From Oscillospiraceae bacterium (GTDB lineage: Bacteria; Bacillota; Clostridia; Oscillospirales; Ruminococcaceae): a DNA stretch of 8,413 nt. Both the position numbers and the translations under genes were made by a program. This document shows positions 1-5,253 of the stretch, piece after piece; within the stretch, counting starts at the first letter, position 1, and each line of letters opens with the position of its first letter. The notes under the pieces are model-generated. The model had not been told where the DNA came from. It worked only from the letters and a program-made list of their open reading frames with translations, and did no database searches. The stretch spans positions 1-8,413 of the forward strand of contig JAQXNQ010000037.1 of NCBI GenBank assembly GCA_029098085.1, read 5' to 3'.

Positions 1-708
1 GACCGGGTGCTGCCCAGCATTCTGGACAAGGAAGCCGCCGCCATGGTGCAGAGCCATCTGGAGGCCCGCGGCATCCGCTTCATTCTGGGCGACAAGGCCG
101 CGCGGTTCACCGCCTCCTCCGCCGTGCTGGAGAGCGGCACCGAGGTGCCCTTTGACCTGCTGGCGGTCTGCGTCGGCGTCCGGCCCAACACGGGTCTTGT
201 CTCCGCCGCCGGAGGCGAGGTGCACCGGGGCATCGTCACCGACGACCTCTGCCGCACCACCCTCACCGACATCTACGCCGGAGGGGACTGCTCCGAGTCC
301 TTCGACATCACCGCCGGACAGAACCGGATTCTGGCTCTGCTGCCCAACGCCTACATGCAGGGCGAATGCGCCGGCGTCAATATGGCGGGCGGCGAAAAGC
401 ATTATCTTCACGCCATTCCCATGAACGCCATCGGCTTCTTCGGGCTGCATATGCTCACGGCGGGCAGCTGCGACGGCGAGGCCTTCGTCAGCTCGGGCGA
501 GGGCTGGTACAAAAAGCTGGTGGTGAAGGACGGTCTGCTCAAGGGCTTCATCCTGCTGGGCAACGTGGCCCGGGCGGGCATCTACACCGCCCTGATCCGG
601 GATCAGCGCCCCCTCGATGAGCTGGACTTCGACCTGATCCGGGAAAAGCCCCAGCTGATGGCTTTCTCCCGGGCCGACCGGGAGAAGATGCTGAGCCGCA
701 GCCACTAA
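1..708 (+). CDS. NAD/FAD-dependent oxidoreductase, C-terminal part (likely glutamate synthase-associated), 5' end outside window
   Basis: Partial gene. The frame is open from base 1 and ends at TAA 706-708, giving 235 residues that lack the first FAD-binding motif and most of the NAD-binding fold. The visible part starts at the end of the NAD domain (DRVLPSILD). It contains the second FAD-binding motif, TDIYAGGDC, at about visible residues 89-97, typical of the pyridine nucleotide-disulphide oxidoreductase class (NirB/rubredoxin-reductase-like). A C-terminal domain follows and ends SRADREKMLSRSH. No redox CxxxxC motif is seen in this part. It lies 66 bases before a stand-alone glutamate synthase GXGXG protein. 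In clostridia such an oxidoreductase commonly sits with split glutamate synthase genes, where it would pass electrons from NAD(P)H to the FMN/Fe-S subunit. The fold class is well supported; the glutamate synthase role is inferred from the neighbour. Confidence 0.8.
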   Translation, partial: DRVLPSILDKEAAAMVQSHLEARGIRFILGDKAARFTASSAVLESGTEVPFDLLAVCVGVRPNTGLVSAAGGEVHRGIVTDDLCRTTLTDIYAGGDCSESFDITAGQNRILALLPNAYMQGECAGVNMAGGEKHYLHAIPMNAIGFFGLHMLTAGSCDGEAFVSSGEGWYKKLVVKDGLLKGFILLGNVARAGIYTALIRDQRPLDELDFDLIREKPQLMAFSRADREKMLSRSH

Positions 709-774
709 GGGCTCCGGCGTATGGCAGTCTCACCAAAATAGACGGCAAGATTAGCGAAAGGCGTGAATGAAACG

Positions 775-1497
775 ATGAATATTAACGCGGAGTCCTTGGA
801 TTTTCAGGCATTAAATGCTACAATAAGAGAAGCAAGTGAAAAAGAGATCGTCATTGATCACTGTATGGGACAGCGCTATATCGGCGCGGGTCTTTCCGAC
901 CGGCAGATCCTGATCCACGGCACCCCCGGCAACGCCCTGGGCGCCTATATGGACGGCAGCACCATCACCGTCATGGGCAACGCCCAGGACGCCACCGGCG
1001 ACACCATGAACGAGGGCAGCATCATCATCCACGGCTCGGCGGGCGACGCCACCGGCTACGCCATGCGGGGCGGACGGATTCTGGTGCAGAAGGACACCGG
1101 CTACCGGGCCGGCATCCACATGAAGGCCTATAAGGACAAGGTGCCGGTGCTGGTCATGGGCGGCCGGGCAGGCAGCTTTCTGGGCGAGTACCAGGCGGGC
1201 GGCCTGATCATCGTGCTGAACATCGGCGGCGGCGACAAGGCCCCGGTGGGCTACTTCTGCGGCACCGGCATGCACGGCGGAAAGATCTTCCTCTGCTGCA
1301 AAGAGGCCCCGGCCGATCTGCCCCCGCAGGTCTGCGCCAGCCCCGCCGCGGCGGAGGATCTGGAGCTGATCCGGCCCCATGTGCAGGCCTACTGCGACGC
1401 CTTCGGCGGGGATTGTGACCAACTGCTGAGCCGGGACTTCATCGTCCTGACCCCCAACACCAGCAGCCCCTACAAGCGTCTGTATACAGCCAACTGA
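775..1497 (+). CDS. Stand-alone glutamate synthase GXGXG-domain protein (GltB domain 3)
   Basis: Encodes 240 residues matching the C-terminal beta-helix domain of the glutamate synthase large subunit, made here as a separate protein. Glycine-rich repeats typical of the right-handed beta-helix run from about residue 48 to 170 (GTPGNALGAYMDG, GNAQDATGDTMNEG, GSAGDATGYAMRGG, GTGMHGGKIF). In full-length GltB this domain is structural and helps hold the ammonia channel between the glutaminase and FMN domains. A split enzyme would need the other subunits, which presumably lie upstream of the window. I chose ATG 775 because its N-terminus (MNINAESLDFQALN) looks like the family start. An in-frame GTG at 763 would add four residues, but the GAAAGG at 756-761 is only one base from it; the same motif is a long 13 bases from 775. 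The first 30 or so codons are AT-rich (TTA, ATA, AGA), unlike the rest of the gene. Confidence 0.85.
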   Translation: MNINAESLDFQALNATIREASEKEIVIDHCMGQRYIGAGLSDRQILIHGTPGNALGAYMDGSTITVMGNAQDATGDTMNEGSIIIHGSAGDATGYAMRGGRILVQKDTGYRAGIHMKAYKDKVPVLVMGGRAGSFLGEYQAGGLIIVLNIGGGDKAPVGYFCGTGMHGGKIFLCCKEAPADLPPQVCASPAAAEDLELIRPHVQAYCDAFGGDCDQLLSRDFIVLTPNTSSPYKRLYTAN

Positions 1498-1535
1498 CTC
1501 TCTTTTTCCCGTCCACTAAGCAAAGGAAAGGAAGG

Positions 1536-1551
1536 CGCCCCCAACGGGGCG
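1536..1551 (+). promoter_or_regulatory. GC hairpin directly before the guaA ribosome binding site
   Basis: A perfect 6-bp stem CGCCCC/GGGGCG (1536-1541 with 1546-1551) closes a CAAC loop. It is followed at once by the GAAGGG ribosome binding site (1551-1556) and ATG 1562. No T-run follows, so it is not a terminator. It could tune translation of guaA or mark an mRNA processing point. The structure is seen; the function is inferred. Confidence 0.4.
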
Positions 1552-1561
1552 AAGGGTTTGT

Positions 1562-3115
1562 ATGGAGAGAGAAAAAATTGTCGTTTTGGATTTCGGCGGG
1601 CAGTATAACCAGCTGATCGCCCGGCGGGTGCGGGAGTGCAATGTCTACTGCGAGGTTGTTCCCTATCAGAAGGCCATGGCCGCGCTGACCGCCGAGCCCC
1701 CCAAGGGCATCATCTTCACCGGCGGCCCCGGCAGCGTGTATGACCCCGCCTCCCCGCAGGTGGATCCTGCGGTCTTCTCCCTGGGCATCCCGATTCTCGG
1801 CATCTGCTACGGCTGCCAGCTGCTGGCCCACAACCTGGGCGGCAGGGTCACGGCGGCCCAGGACGATTCCGCCCGGGAATACGGCAAGACCGAGACCTAT
1901 TTTGACACCGGCTGCCGCCTCTTCCGGGGCCTGCCCGAAAAGGGCGTCACCTGGATGAGCCACGGCGATTATATGGAAAAGGTGCCGGACAGCTTCCGGC
2001 TGGCCGCCCATTCCGACGCCTGCCCCAATGTGGCCATCTGCGACGAGGAGCGGGGCTTCTACGGCGTTCAGTTCCACCCCGAGGTCAACCACACCGAAAA
2101 CGGCACCGCCATGATCCGCAACTTCCTCTATGAGGTCTGCGGCTGCACCGGCAGCTGGCGGATGGAGGACTTCTGCAAATCCGCCATTGCCTCTCTCCGG
2201 GAGGAGATCGGCGAGGAGGGCCGGGTGCTGCTGGCTCTGTCCGGCGGCGTGGATTCGTCGGTGCTGGCGGCGCTGCTGGCCGAGGCCATCGGCCACCGGC
2301 TGACCTGCGTCTTTGTGGATCACGGCCTGATGCGCAAGAATGAGGGCGACGAGGTGGAAGAGGCCTTCCGCAAATGGGACGTGAACTTCGTCCGGGTGGA
2401 TGCCGAGGAGCGGTTCCTCAGTAAGCTCAGCGGCGTGGAGGATCCCCAGGAGAAGCGGCGGATCATCGGCGCCGAGTTCGGCTATGTCTTCCGGGACGAG
2501 GCCGAGCGCTTCGGCATCACAAACCGCGACTTCCTTGCCCAGGGCACCATCTACCCTGACGTCATCGAGTCCGGCGAGGGCGACGCCGACGTCATCAAGA
2601 GCCATCACAACCGTCTGCTGCCCCCCGAGGTGGTCGCCCGGTTCAAGGGCGTGCTGGAGCCCCTGTCCCTGCTGTTCAAGGACGAGGTGCGGGCCCTGGG
2701 CAGAGAGCTGGGTCTGTCGGAGCAGCTGGTCATGCGCCAGCCCTTCCCCGGCCCCGGTCTCGCGATCCGCATTCTGGGCGCTGTCACCAAGGAAAAGGCC
2801 GACACCCTGCGGGAAGCGGACTATATCTTCCGGGAGGAAATCGCCCGGGCCGGTGAGGACAAAAACCTCAGCCAGTATTTCGCCGTTCTGACCAACGCCC
2901 GCTCGGTGGGCGTCATGGGCGACGGCCGCACCTATGACTACACCCTGGCACTGCGGGGCGTCACCACCACCGACTTCATGACCGCCGACTGGGCCCGGAT
3001 CCCCTACGACCTGCTGCAGACCATCTCCGGCAGGATCGTCAACGAGGTCAAGGGAATCAACCGCATCGTCTACGACATCACCTCCAAACCCCCGGCAACC
3101 ATCGAGTGGGAGTAA
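1562..3115 (+). CDS. guaA: GMP synthase (glutamine-hydrolysing)
   Basis: Encodes 517 residues, the normal size for bacterial GuaA. The enzyme converts XMP, ATP and glutamine to GMP, the last step of guanine nucleotide synthesis in the cytoplasm. The class I glutamine amidotransferase domain (about 1-190) has the full triad: Cys82 in GICYG, and His172 and Glu174 in FHPEV. The ATP-pyrophosphatase domain follows from about residue 197, with the P-loop SGGVDSS at 227-233 and the conserved LAQGTIYPDVIESG. XMP-binding and dimerisation motifs are RQPFPGPGL and the C-terminal KPPATIEWE. The start has GAAGGG five bases upstream. It lies 64 bases after the GXGXG gene with no terminator between them, so co-transcription with the glutamate synthase genes is likely. 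Directly downstream is a second GuaA lacking most of the amidotransferase domain. Identification is secure. Confidence 0.97.
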   Translation: MEREKIVVLDFGGQYNQLIARRVRECNVYCEVVPYQKAMAALTAEPPKGIIFTGGPGSVYDPASPQVDPAVFSLGIPILGICYGCQLLAHNLGGRVTAAQDDSAREYGKTETYFDTGCRLFRGLPEKGVTWMSHGDYMEKVPDSFRLAAHSDACPNVAICDEERGFYGVQFHPEVNHTENGTAMIRNFLYEVCGCTGSWRMEDFCKSAIASLREEIGEEGRVLLALSGGVDSSVLAALLAEAIGHRLTCVFVDHGLMRKNEGDEVEEAFRKWDVNFVRVDAEERFLSKLSGVEDPQEKRRIIGAEFGYVFRDEAERFGITNRDFLAQGTIYPDVIESGEGDADVIKSHHNRLLPPEVVARFKGVLEPLSLLFKDEVRALGRELGLSEQLVMRQPFPGPGLAIRILGAVTKEKADTLREADYIFREEIARAGEDKNLSQYFAVLTNARSVGVMGDGRTYDYTLALRGVTTTDFMTADWARIPYDLLQTISGRIVNEVKGINRIVYDITSKPPATIEWE

Positions 3116-3282
3116 TCCCCTCTGGTTATACACTGCTGACAGGCTGCAAAAGAGAGACGGCCGCGGCACAGGCATTCCACGCGTAGAGTTAAAAAGGAAC
3201 CGGGATTGACCGGACGGCTCTGCTGTCCCCATCAACATCAGCCATGCGGATCTTCCGCAGCCGTATGAAAAGGAGAAAGCAT
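3116..3282 (+). other. 167-base gap between the two guaA genes, with hairpins
   Basis: This is the longest same-strand gap in the window. No gene, no obvious sigma-70 promoter and no T-run terminator were found. Two compact inverted repeats lie near its end: CCGG/CCGG around a six-base loop GATTGA (3200-3203 and 3210-3213), and TGCGGA/TCCGCA around TCT (3245-3250 and 3254-3259). The second ends 11 bases before the AGGAG of the downstream gene. A 5' regulatory or processing role is possible but unproven. Confidence 0.35.
3271..3275 (+). promoter_or_regulatory. Ribosome binding site that fixes the start of the second guaA
   Basis: AGGAG lies seven bases before ATG 3283. An upstream in-frame ATG at 3244 has no comparable site and would add a short basic tail, so 3283 is preferred. 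Confidence 0.8.
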
Positions 3283-4587
3283 ATGCAGCAGGACATGATT
3301 GTCATCCTCGACCTGGGAAGCGAACAGAATACCCTGATCGCCCGGGACATCCGCGCACTGGGTGTCTACACCGAAATCCACAACTTCGACATCACCGCCG
3401 ATGAGCTGGCGGCGCTGCCCGGCGTCAAGGGCATCATTCTGAATGGCGGCCCCAACCGGGTGGTGGACGGCGTCTCCATCGACGCCAGCTCCGCCGTCTA
3501 CGAAAGCGGCCTGCCCCTCTTCACCGTGGATCACTGCGGAAAGACCCCTCAGGATCTCCCCGCCTGGCCCGAGGATGAAGCGGAGCGCAAGGCAGTGCTC
3601 AGCAAATTCGTCTTTGATACCTGCCGCGCCGAGGCCAACTGGAACATGGAAAACTTCATCGCCGATCAGGTGGAGCTGATCCGCCGTCAGGTGGGCGACA
3701 AAAAGGTGCTGCTGGCTCTGTCCGGCGGCGTCGACTCGTCGGTGGTGGCCGCGCTGCTGATCAAGGCCATCGGCAGCCAGCTGACCTGCGTCCACGTCAA
3801 CCACGGTCTGCTCCGCAAGGGCGAGCCGGAACAGGTGGTCGAGGTCTTCCAGAAGCAGATGGGCGCAAACCTGGTCTATGTGGACGCCTCTGAGCGGTTC
3901 CTTGGGAAGCTGGCCGGTGTGGCCGACCCCGAGAAGAAGCGCAAGATCATCGGCGCCGAGTTCATCCGGGTCTTCGAGGAGGAGGCCAGAAAGCTCAGCG
4001 GCGTGGAGTTCCTGGGTCAGGGCACCATCTACCCCGACATCGTGGAATCCGGCACCAAGACCGCCAAGATGGTCAAGAGCCACCACAACGTGGGCGGTCT
4101 GCCGGAGGATATGCAGTTTGAGCTGGTGGAACCCCTGAAGATGCTGTTCAAGGACGAGGTCCGTGCCTGCGGCGTTGCCCTGGGCCTGCCCGAGGGCATG
4201 GTCTACCGGCAGCCCTTCCCCGGCCCCGGTCTGGGTGTCCGCTGCCTGGGCGCCATCACCCGGGAGCGTCTGGAGGCTCTGCGGGAATCCGATGCCATCC
4301 TGCGGGAGGAGTTCGCTGCCGCCGGTCTCATGGGCAAGGTCTGGCAGTACTTCACCGTCATCCCCGACTTCCAGTCGGTGGGCGTCCGGGACAACGCCCG
4401 CTGCTTTGAGTACCCGGTCATCATCCGCGCCGTCAACACCGTCGACGCCATGACCGCCACCATCGAGCGGGTCGACTGGGCGCTGCTGGAAAAGATCACC
4501 GACCGCATCACCCATGAGGTGCCCGGCGTCAACCGCGTCCTGTATGATCTCACTCCCAAGCCCGTGGGCACCATTGAGTGGGAATAA
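3283..4587 (+). CDS. guaA: GMP synthase paralogue with truncated, catalytically dead glutamine amidotransferase domain
   Basis: Encodes 434 residues, about 80 fewer than the neighbouring GuaA. The ATP-pyrophosphatase half looks complete: P-loop SGGVDSS at 147-153, GQGTIYPDIVESG, FKDEVR, RQPFPGPGL and the C-terminal KPVGTIEWE, so ATP and XMP binding and dimerisation should be possible. The N-terminal domain keeps its opening strands (MIVILDLGSEQNTLIARDIR, ILNGGPNRV) up to GLPLFTVDHCGK. It then jumps to the linker NWNMENF at about 119-125, whereas GuaA 1 has SWRMEDF at about 198. By alignment the nucleophile Cys82 of GuaA 1 is Asp83 here, and the His/Glu pair is absent. A nearby Cys85 is out of register. 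It cannot hydrolyse glutamine by the usual route. It may use free ammonia, receive it from a partner amidotransferase, or have a changed role. The intact frame and strong ribosome binding site argue against a pseudogene. Confidence 0.88.
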   Translation: MQQDMIVILDLGSEQNTLIARDIRALGVYTEIHNFDITADELAALPGVKGIILNGGPNRVVDGVSIDASSAVYESGLPLFTVDHCGKTPQDLPAWPEDEAERKAVLSKFVFDTCRAEANWNMENFIADQVELIRRQVGDKKVLLALSGGVDSSVVAALLIKAIGSQLTCVHVNHGLLRKGEPEQVVEVFQKQMGANLVYVDASERFLGKLAGVADPEKKRKIIGAEFIRVFEEEARKLSGVEFLGQGTIYPDIVESGTKTAKMVKSHHNVGGLPEDMQFELVEPLKMLFKDEVRACGVALGLPEGMVYRQPFPGPGLGVRCLGAITRERLEALRESDAILREEFAAAGLMGKVWQYFTVIPDFQSVGVRDNARCFEYPVIIRAVNTVDAMTATIERVDWALLEKITDRITHEVPGVNRVLYDLTPKPVGTIEWE

Positions 4588-4604
4588 GCCGCGCCCTGTA
4601 ACGG

Positions 4605-4634
4605 AAAAGCAGCCTGCACGCATGTGCAGGCTGC
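4605..4634 (-). terminator. 11-bp hairpin between convergent genes; terminator for the - strand small gene
   Basis: A perfect 11-bp inverted repeat GCAGCCTGCAC/GTGCAGGCTGC (4609-4619 and 4624-4634) surrounds a four-base loop. Read on the - strand it is followed by TTTTCC, so it resembles a weak rho-independent terminator for the gene ending at 4657. On the + strand no T-run follows, but it could still form the 3' end of the guaA transcript, whose stop codon is 22 bases upstream. Confidence 0.6.
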
Positions 4635-4656
4635 CAGACATGCTGCCTGAAGAGGC

Positions 4657-4869
4657 TCAACTTTCCCCTTCAGGAGAAAGCGCTTCTTCCAGCAGATGCC
4701 AGTAGATGCCCTTGAATTCCCGGCCGGCCTTCCTGAGCTCCCCGGGCGTCAGCCGGCCGCTCCGGTACAGCGTCCCGAGCCGCTCTGCTCTTTTCCGCAT
4801 CCGCTTCATTTCCTTTTCCACCGCGCTGATGGCTGCGTTTGCGGTGGGATCCGAATAATAGTTTGCCAT
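4657..4869 (-). CDS. Small charged helical protein, function unknown (70 residues)
   Basis: I do not recognise this family. ATG 4869 is favoured by AGGAGG seven bases upstream (4882-4877); longer in-frame starts have no such site. The protein is 70 residues, rich in Lys, Arg and Glu, without cysteine, signal peptide or membrane segment. It opens MANYYSDPTANAAISAVEKE and continues as a probable amphipathic helix with clustered basic residues (MKRMRKRAERL), then a likely second helix (TPGELRKAGREFKG) and an acidic end. It is convergent with guaA and divergent from glnA. It has its own near-consensus promoter and a hairpin terminator, which together support a real gene. A small nucleic-acid- or protein-binding adaptor is possible, but nothing in the sequence proves this. 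Confidence 0.7.
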   Translation of the reverse strand: MANYYSDPTANAAISAVEKEMKRMRKRAERLGTLYRSGRLTPGELRKAGREFKGIYWHLLEEALSPEGES

Positions 4870-5047
4870 ATTGCTTCCTCCTGTACAGCTTTGTACGGTC
4901 AAGGGTGTAAACGGCCCCGGTCAAGCAATTGCCTGACCTGCAGAAGCGCAGCAAAAAAGCGCTCATTCCTGCAAATGGGCAGACTCCTCCTGTTGGAGTC
5001 ATGACCTTCGCAAAAATAAGCGTGCAAATACAAAATATTGGGGTTGT
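4870..5047 (-). promoter_or_regulatory. Structured 5' leader of the small gene (about 178 bases)
   Basis: This is the predicted untranslated leader running from the - strand promoter to ATG 4869. It can form three hairpins. The first is GACTCC/GGAGTC (5000-4995 with 4987-4982, loop of seven). The second is GGTCAGGC/GCTTGACC with loop AATT (4938-4919); its stem closes fully only in the - strand RNA through a G-U pair, since the + strand version has an A-C mismatch. The third is GTACA/TGTAC with loop AAGC (4896-4883), ending directly beside the AGGAGG. No known riboswitch motif was recognised. Placement of the transcript start is inferred. Confidence 0.4.
4877..4882 (-). promoter_or_regulatory. 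Ribosome binding site of the small gene
   Basis: AGGAGG on the - strand, seven bases before ATG 4869. It decides the start over longer in-frame alternatives and directly abuts a 5-bp leader hairpin. Confidence 0.75.
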
Positions 5048-5058
5048 TTGTATATAAT
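5029..5058 (+). promoter_or_regulatory. Candidate rightward promoter for glnA
   Basis: TATAAT (5053-5058) is a perfect -10 box on the + strand in a locally AT-rich stretch. The best -35 at 18-base spacing is a poor TACAAA (5029-5034, three of six). A start near 5065 would give glnA a leader of about 190 bases. Its -10 overlaps that of the leftward promoter, so the two should compete. A weak -35 would suit an activator-dependent promoter, but no operator was identified. Confidence 0.4.
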
Positions 5059-5082
5059 ATCACATTCCGGACGAAATGTCAA
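5054..5082 (-). promoter_or_regulatory. Near-consensus sigma-70 promoter for the small - strand gene
   Basis: On the - strand TTGACA (5082-5077) is a perfect -35 box, followed by exactly 17 bases and TATTAT (5059-5054), five of six matches to the -10 consensus. Transcription would start near 5047 and run left through the 70-residue gene. This is the best promoter in the window. Confidence 0.75.
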
Positions 5083-5216
5083 CCGGTTTCCGGGACATTT
5101 TTCGCAGCCGTCATCCGGATCAAATTTTTCAGTCTGAGCCCCCTTGACAAAAAGGGGAAGCACCGACCACCTGCCCGGAGAGCCGCCACGGTTTTTCGGG
5201 CTTTCTGAAGTATGAA

Positions 5217-5238
5217 GGATGACAGCATTTGTCATTCC
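5217..5238 (+). repeat. Inverted repeat just before the glnA ribosome binding site
   Basis: An 8-bp stem with one bulged T (GGATGACA with TGTCATTCC) around a GCATT loop ends three bases before AAGGAGG. It could affect access to the ribosome binding site. Its TGTCATTCCGAAAGG arm also resembles the short intergenic repeats common in many gut bacteria. Copy number cannot be judged from this window. Confidence 0.4.
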
Positions 5239-5240
5239 GA

Positions 5241-5247
5241 AAGGAGG
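5241..5247 (+). promoter_or_regulatory. Ribosome binding site of glnA
   Basis: AAGGAGG lies six bases before ATG 5254. This selects 5254 over the in-frame ATG codons at 5212 and 5266. Confidence 0.8.
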
Positions 5248-5253
5248 CAGCAC

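Larger units (their letters stand above)
5065..5253 (+). promoter_or_regulatory. Structured leader upstream of glnA
   Basis: This gene-free stretch can form several hairpins on the + strand. AAATGTC/GACATTT (5074-5080 and 5094-5100) encloses CCGG/CCGG and runs into a T-run (5098-5102), so it is terminator-like. CCCCTT/AAGGGG (5140-5145 and 5152-5157) has a six-base loop GACAAA. GGAGAGCC/GGCTTTCT (5177-5184 and 5199-5206) includes wobble pairs, and a last hairpin lies before the ribosome binding site. ANTAR proteins act on paired hexaloop hairpins with A at loop position 1 and G at 4, and no such pair was found here. Leader regulation of glnA is plausible but not shown. Confidence 0.4.

Noticed and set aside
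1439..3238. Very long open frame (599 codons) on the - strand opposite guaA
   Set aside because: It mirrors the GC-rich codon pattern of guaA, has no ribosome binding site and encodes a low-complexity protein rich in Gly, Ala, Val and Asp. Similar shadows lie opposite the second guaA (3238-4641) and opposite glnA to purF (5356-8208).
3244..3282. Upstream in-frame start for the second guaA adding 13 residues
   Set aside because: It has no ribosome binding site, the extension is not family-like, and AGGAG is ideally placed for ATG 3283.
3283..4587. Second guaA as a pseudogene
   Set aside because: The frame is uninterrupted, the ATP-pyrophosphatase motifs are intact and the ribosome binding site is strong. 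The deletion is in frame and confined to one domain.
4881..4898. Possible ANTAR hexaloop on the - strand (stem GTAC/GTAC, loop AAAGCT with A1 and G4)
   Set aside because: The stem is only four pairs, and an alternative fold with five pairs and a four-base loop is as good. No matching second hexaloop lies at the usual short distance.
4670..5002. 110-codon - strand frame starting at 5002
   Set aside because: It overlaps the 70-residue gene in another frame, has no convincing ribosome binding site, and its 3' part is a shadow of that gene.
5144..5149. TTGACA on the + strand as a -35 box for glnA
   Set aside because: No -10-like sequence occurs 16-18 bases downstream, and the motif is better explained as part of the CCCCTT/AAGGGG hairpin.
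5065..5253. Known riboswitch (purine, ZTP, PRPP/ykkC, glutamine) in the glnA leader
   Set aside because: Short resemblances such as GCCGCCA occur, but the full conserved cores of these families are not present.
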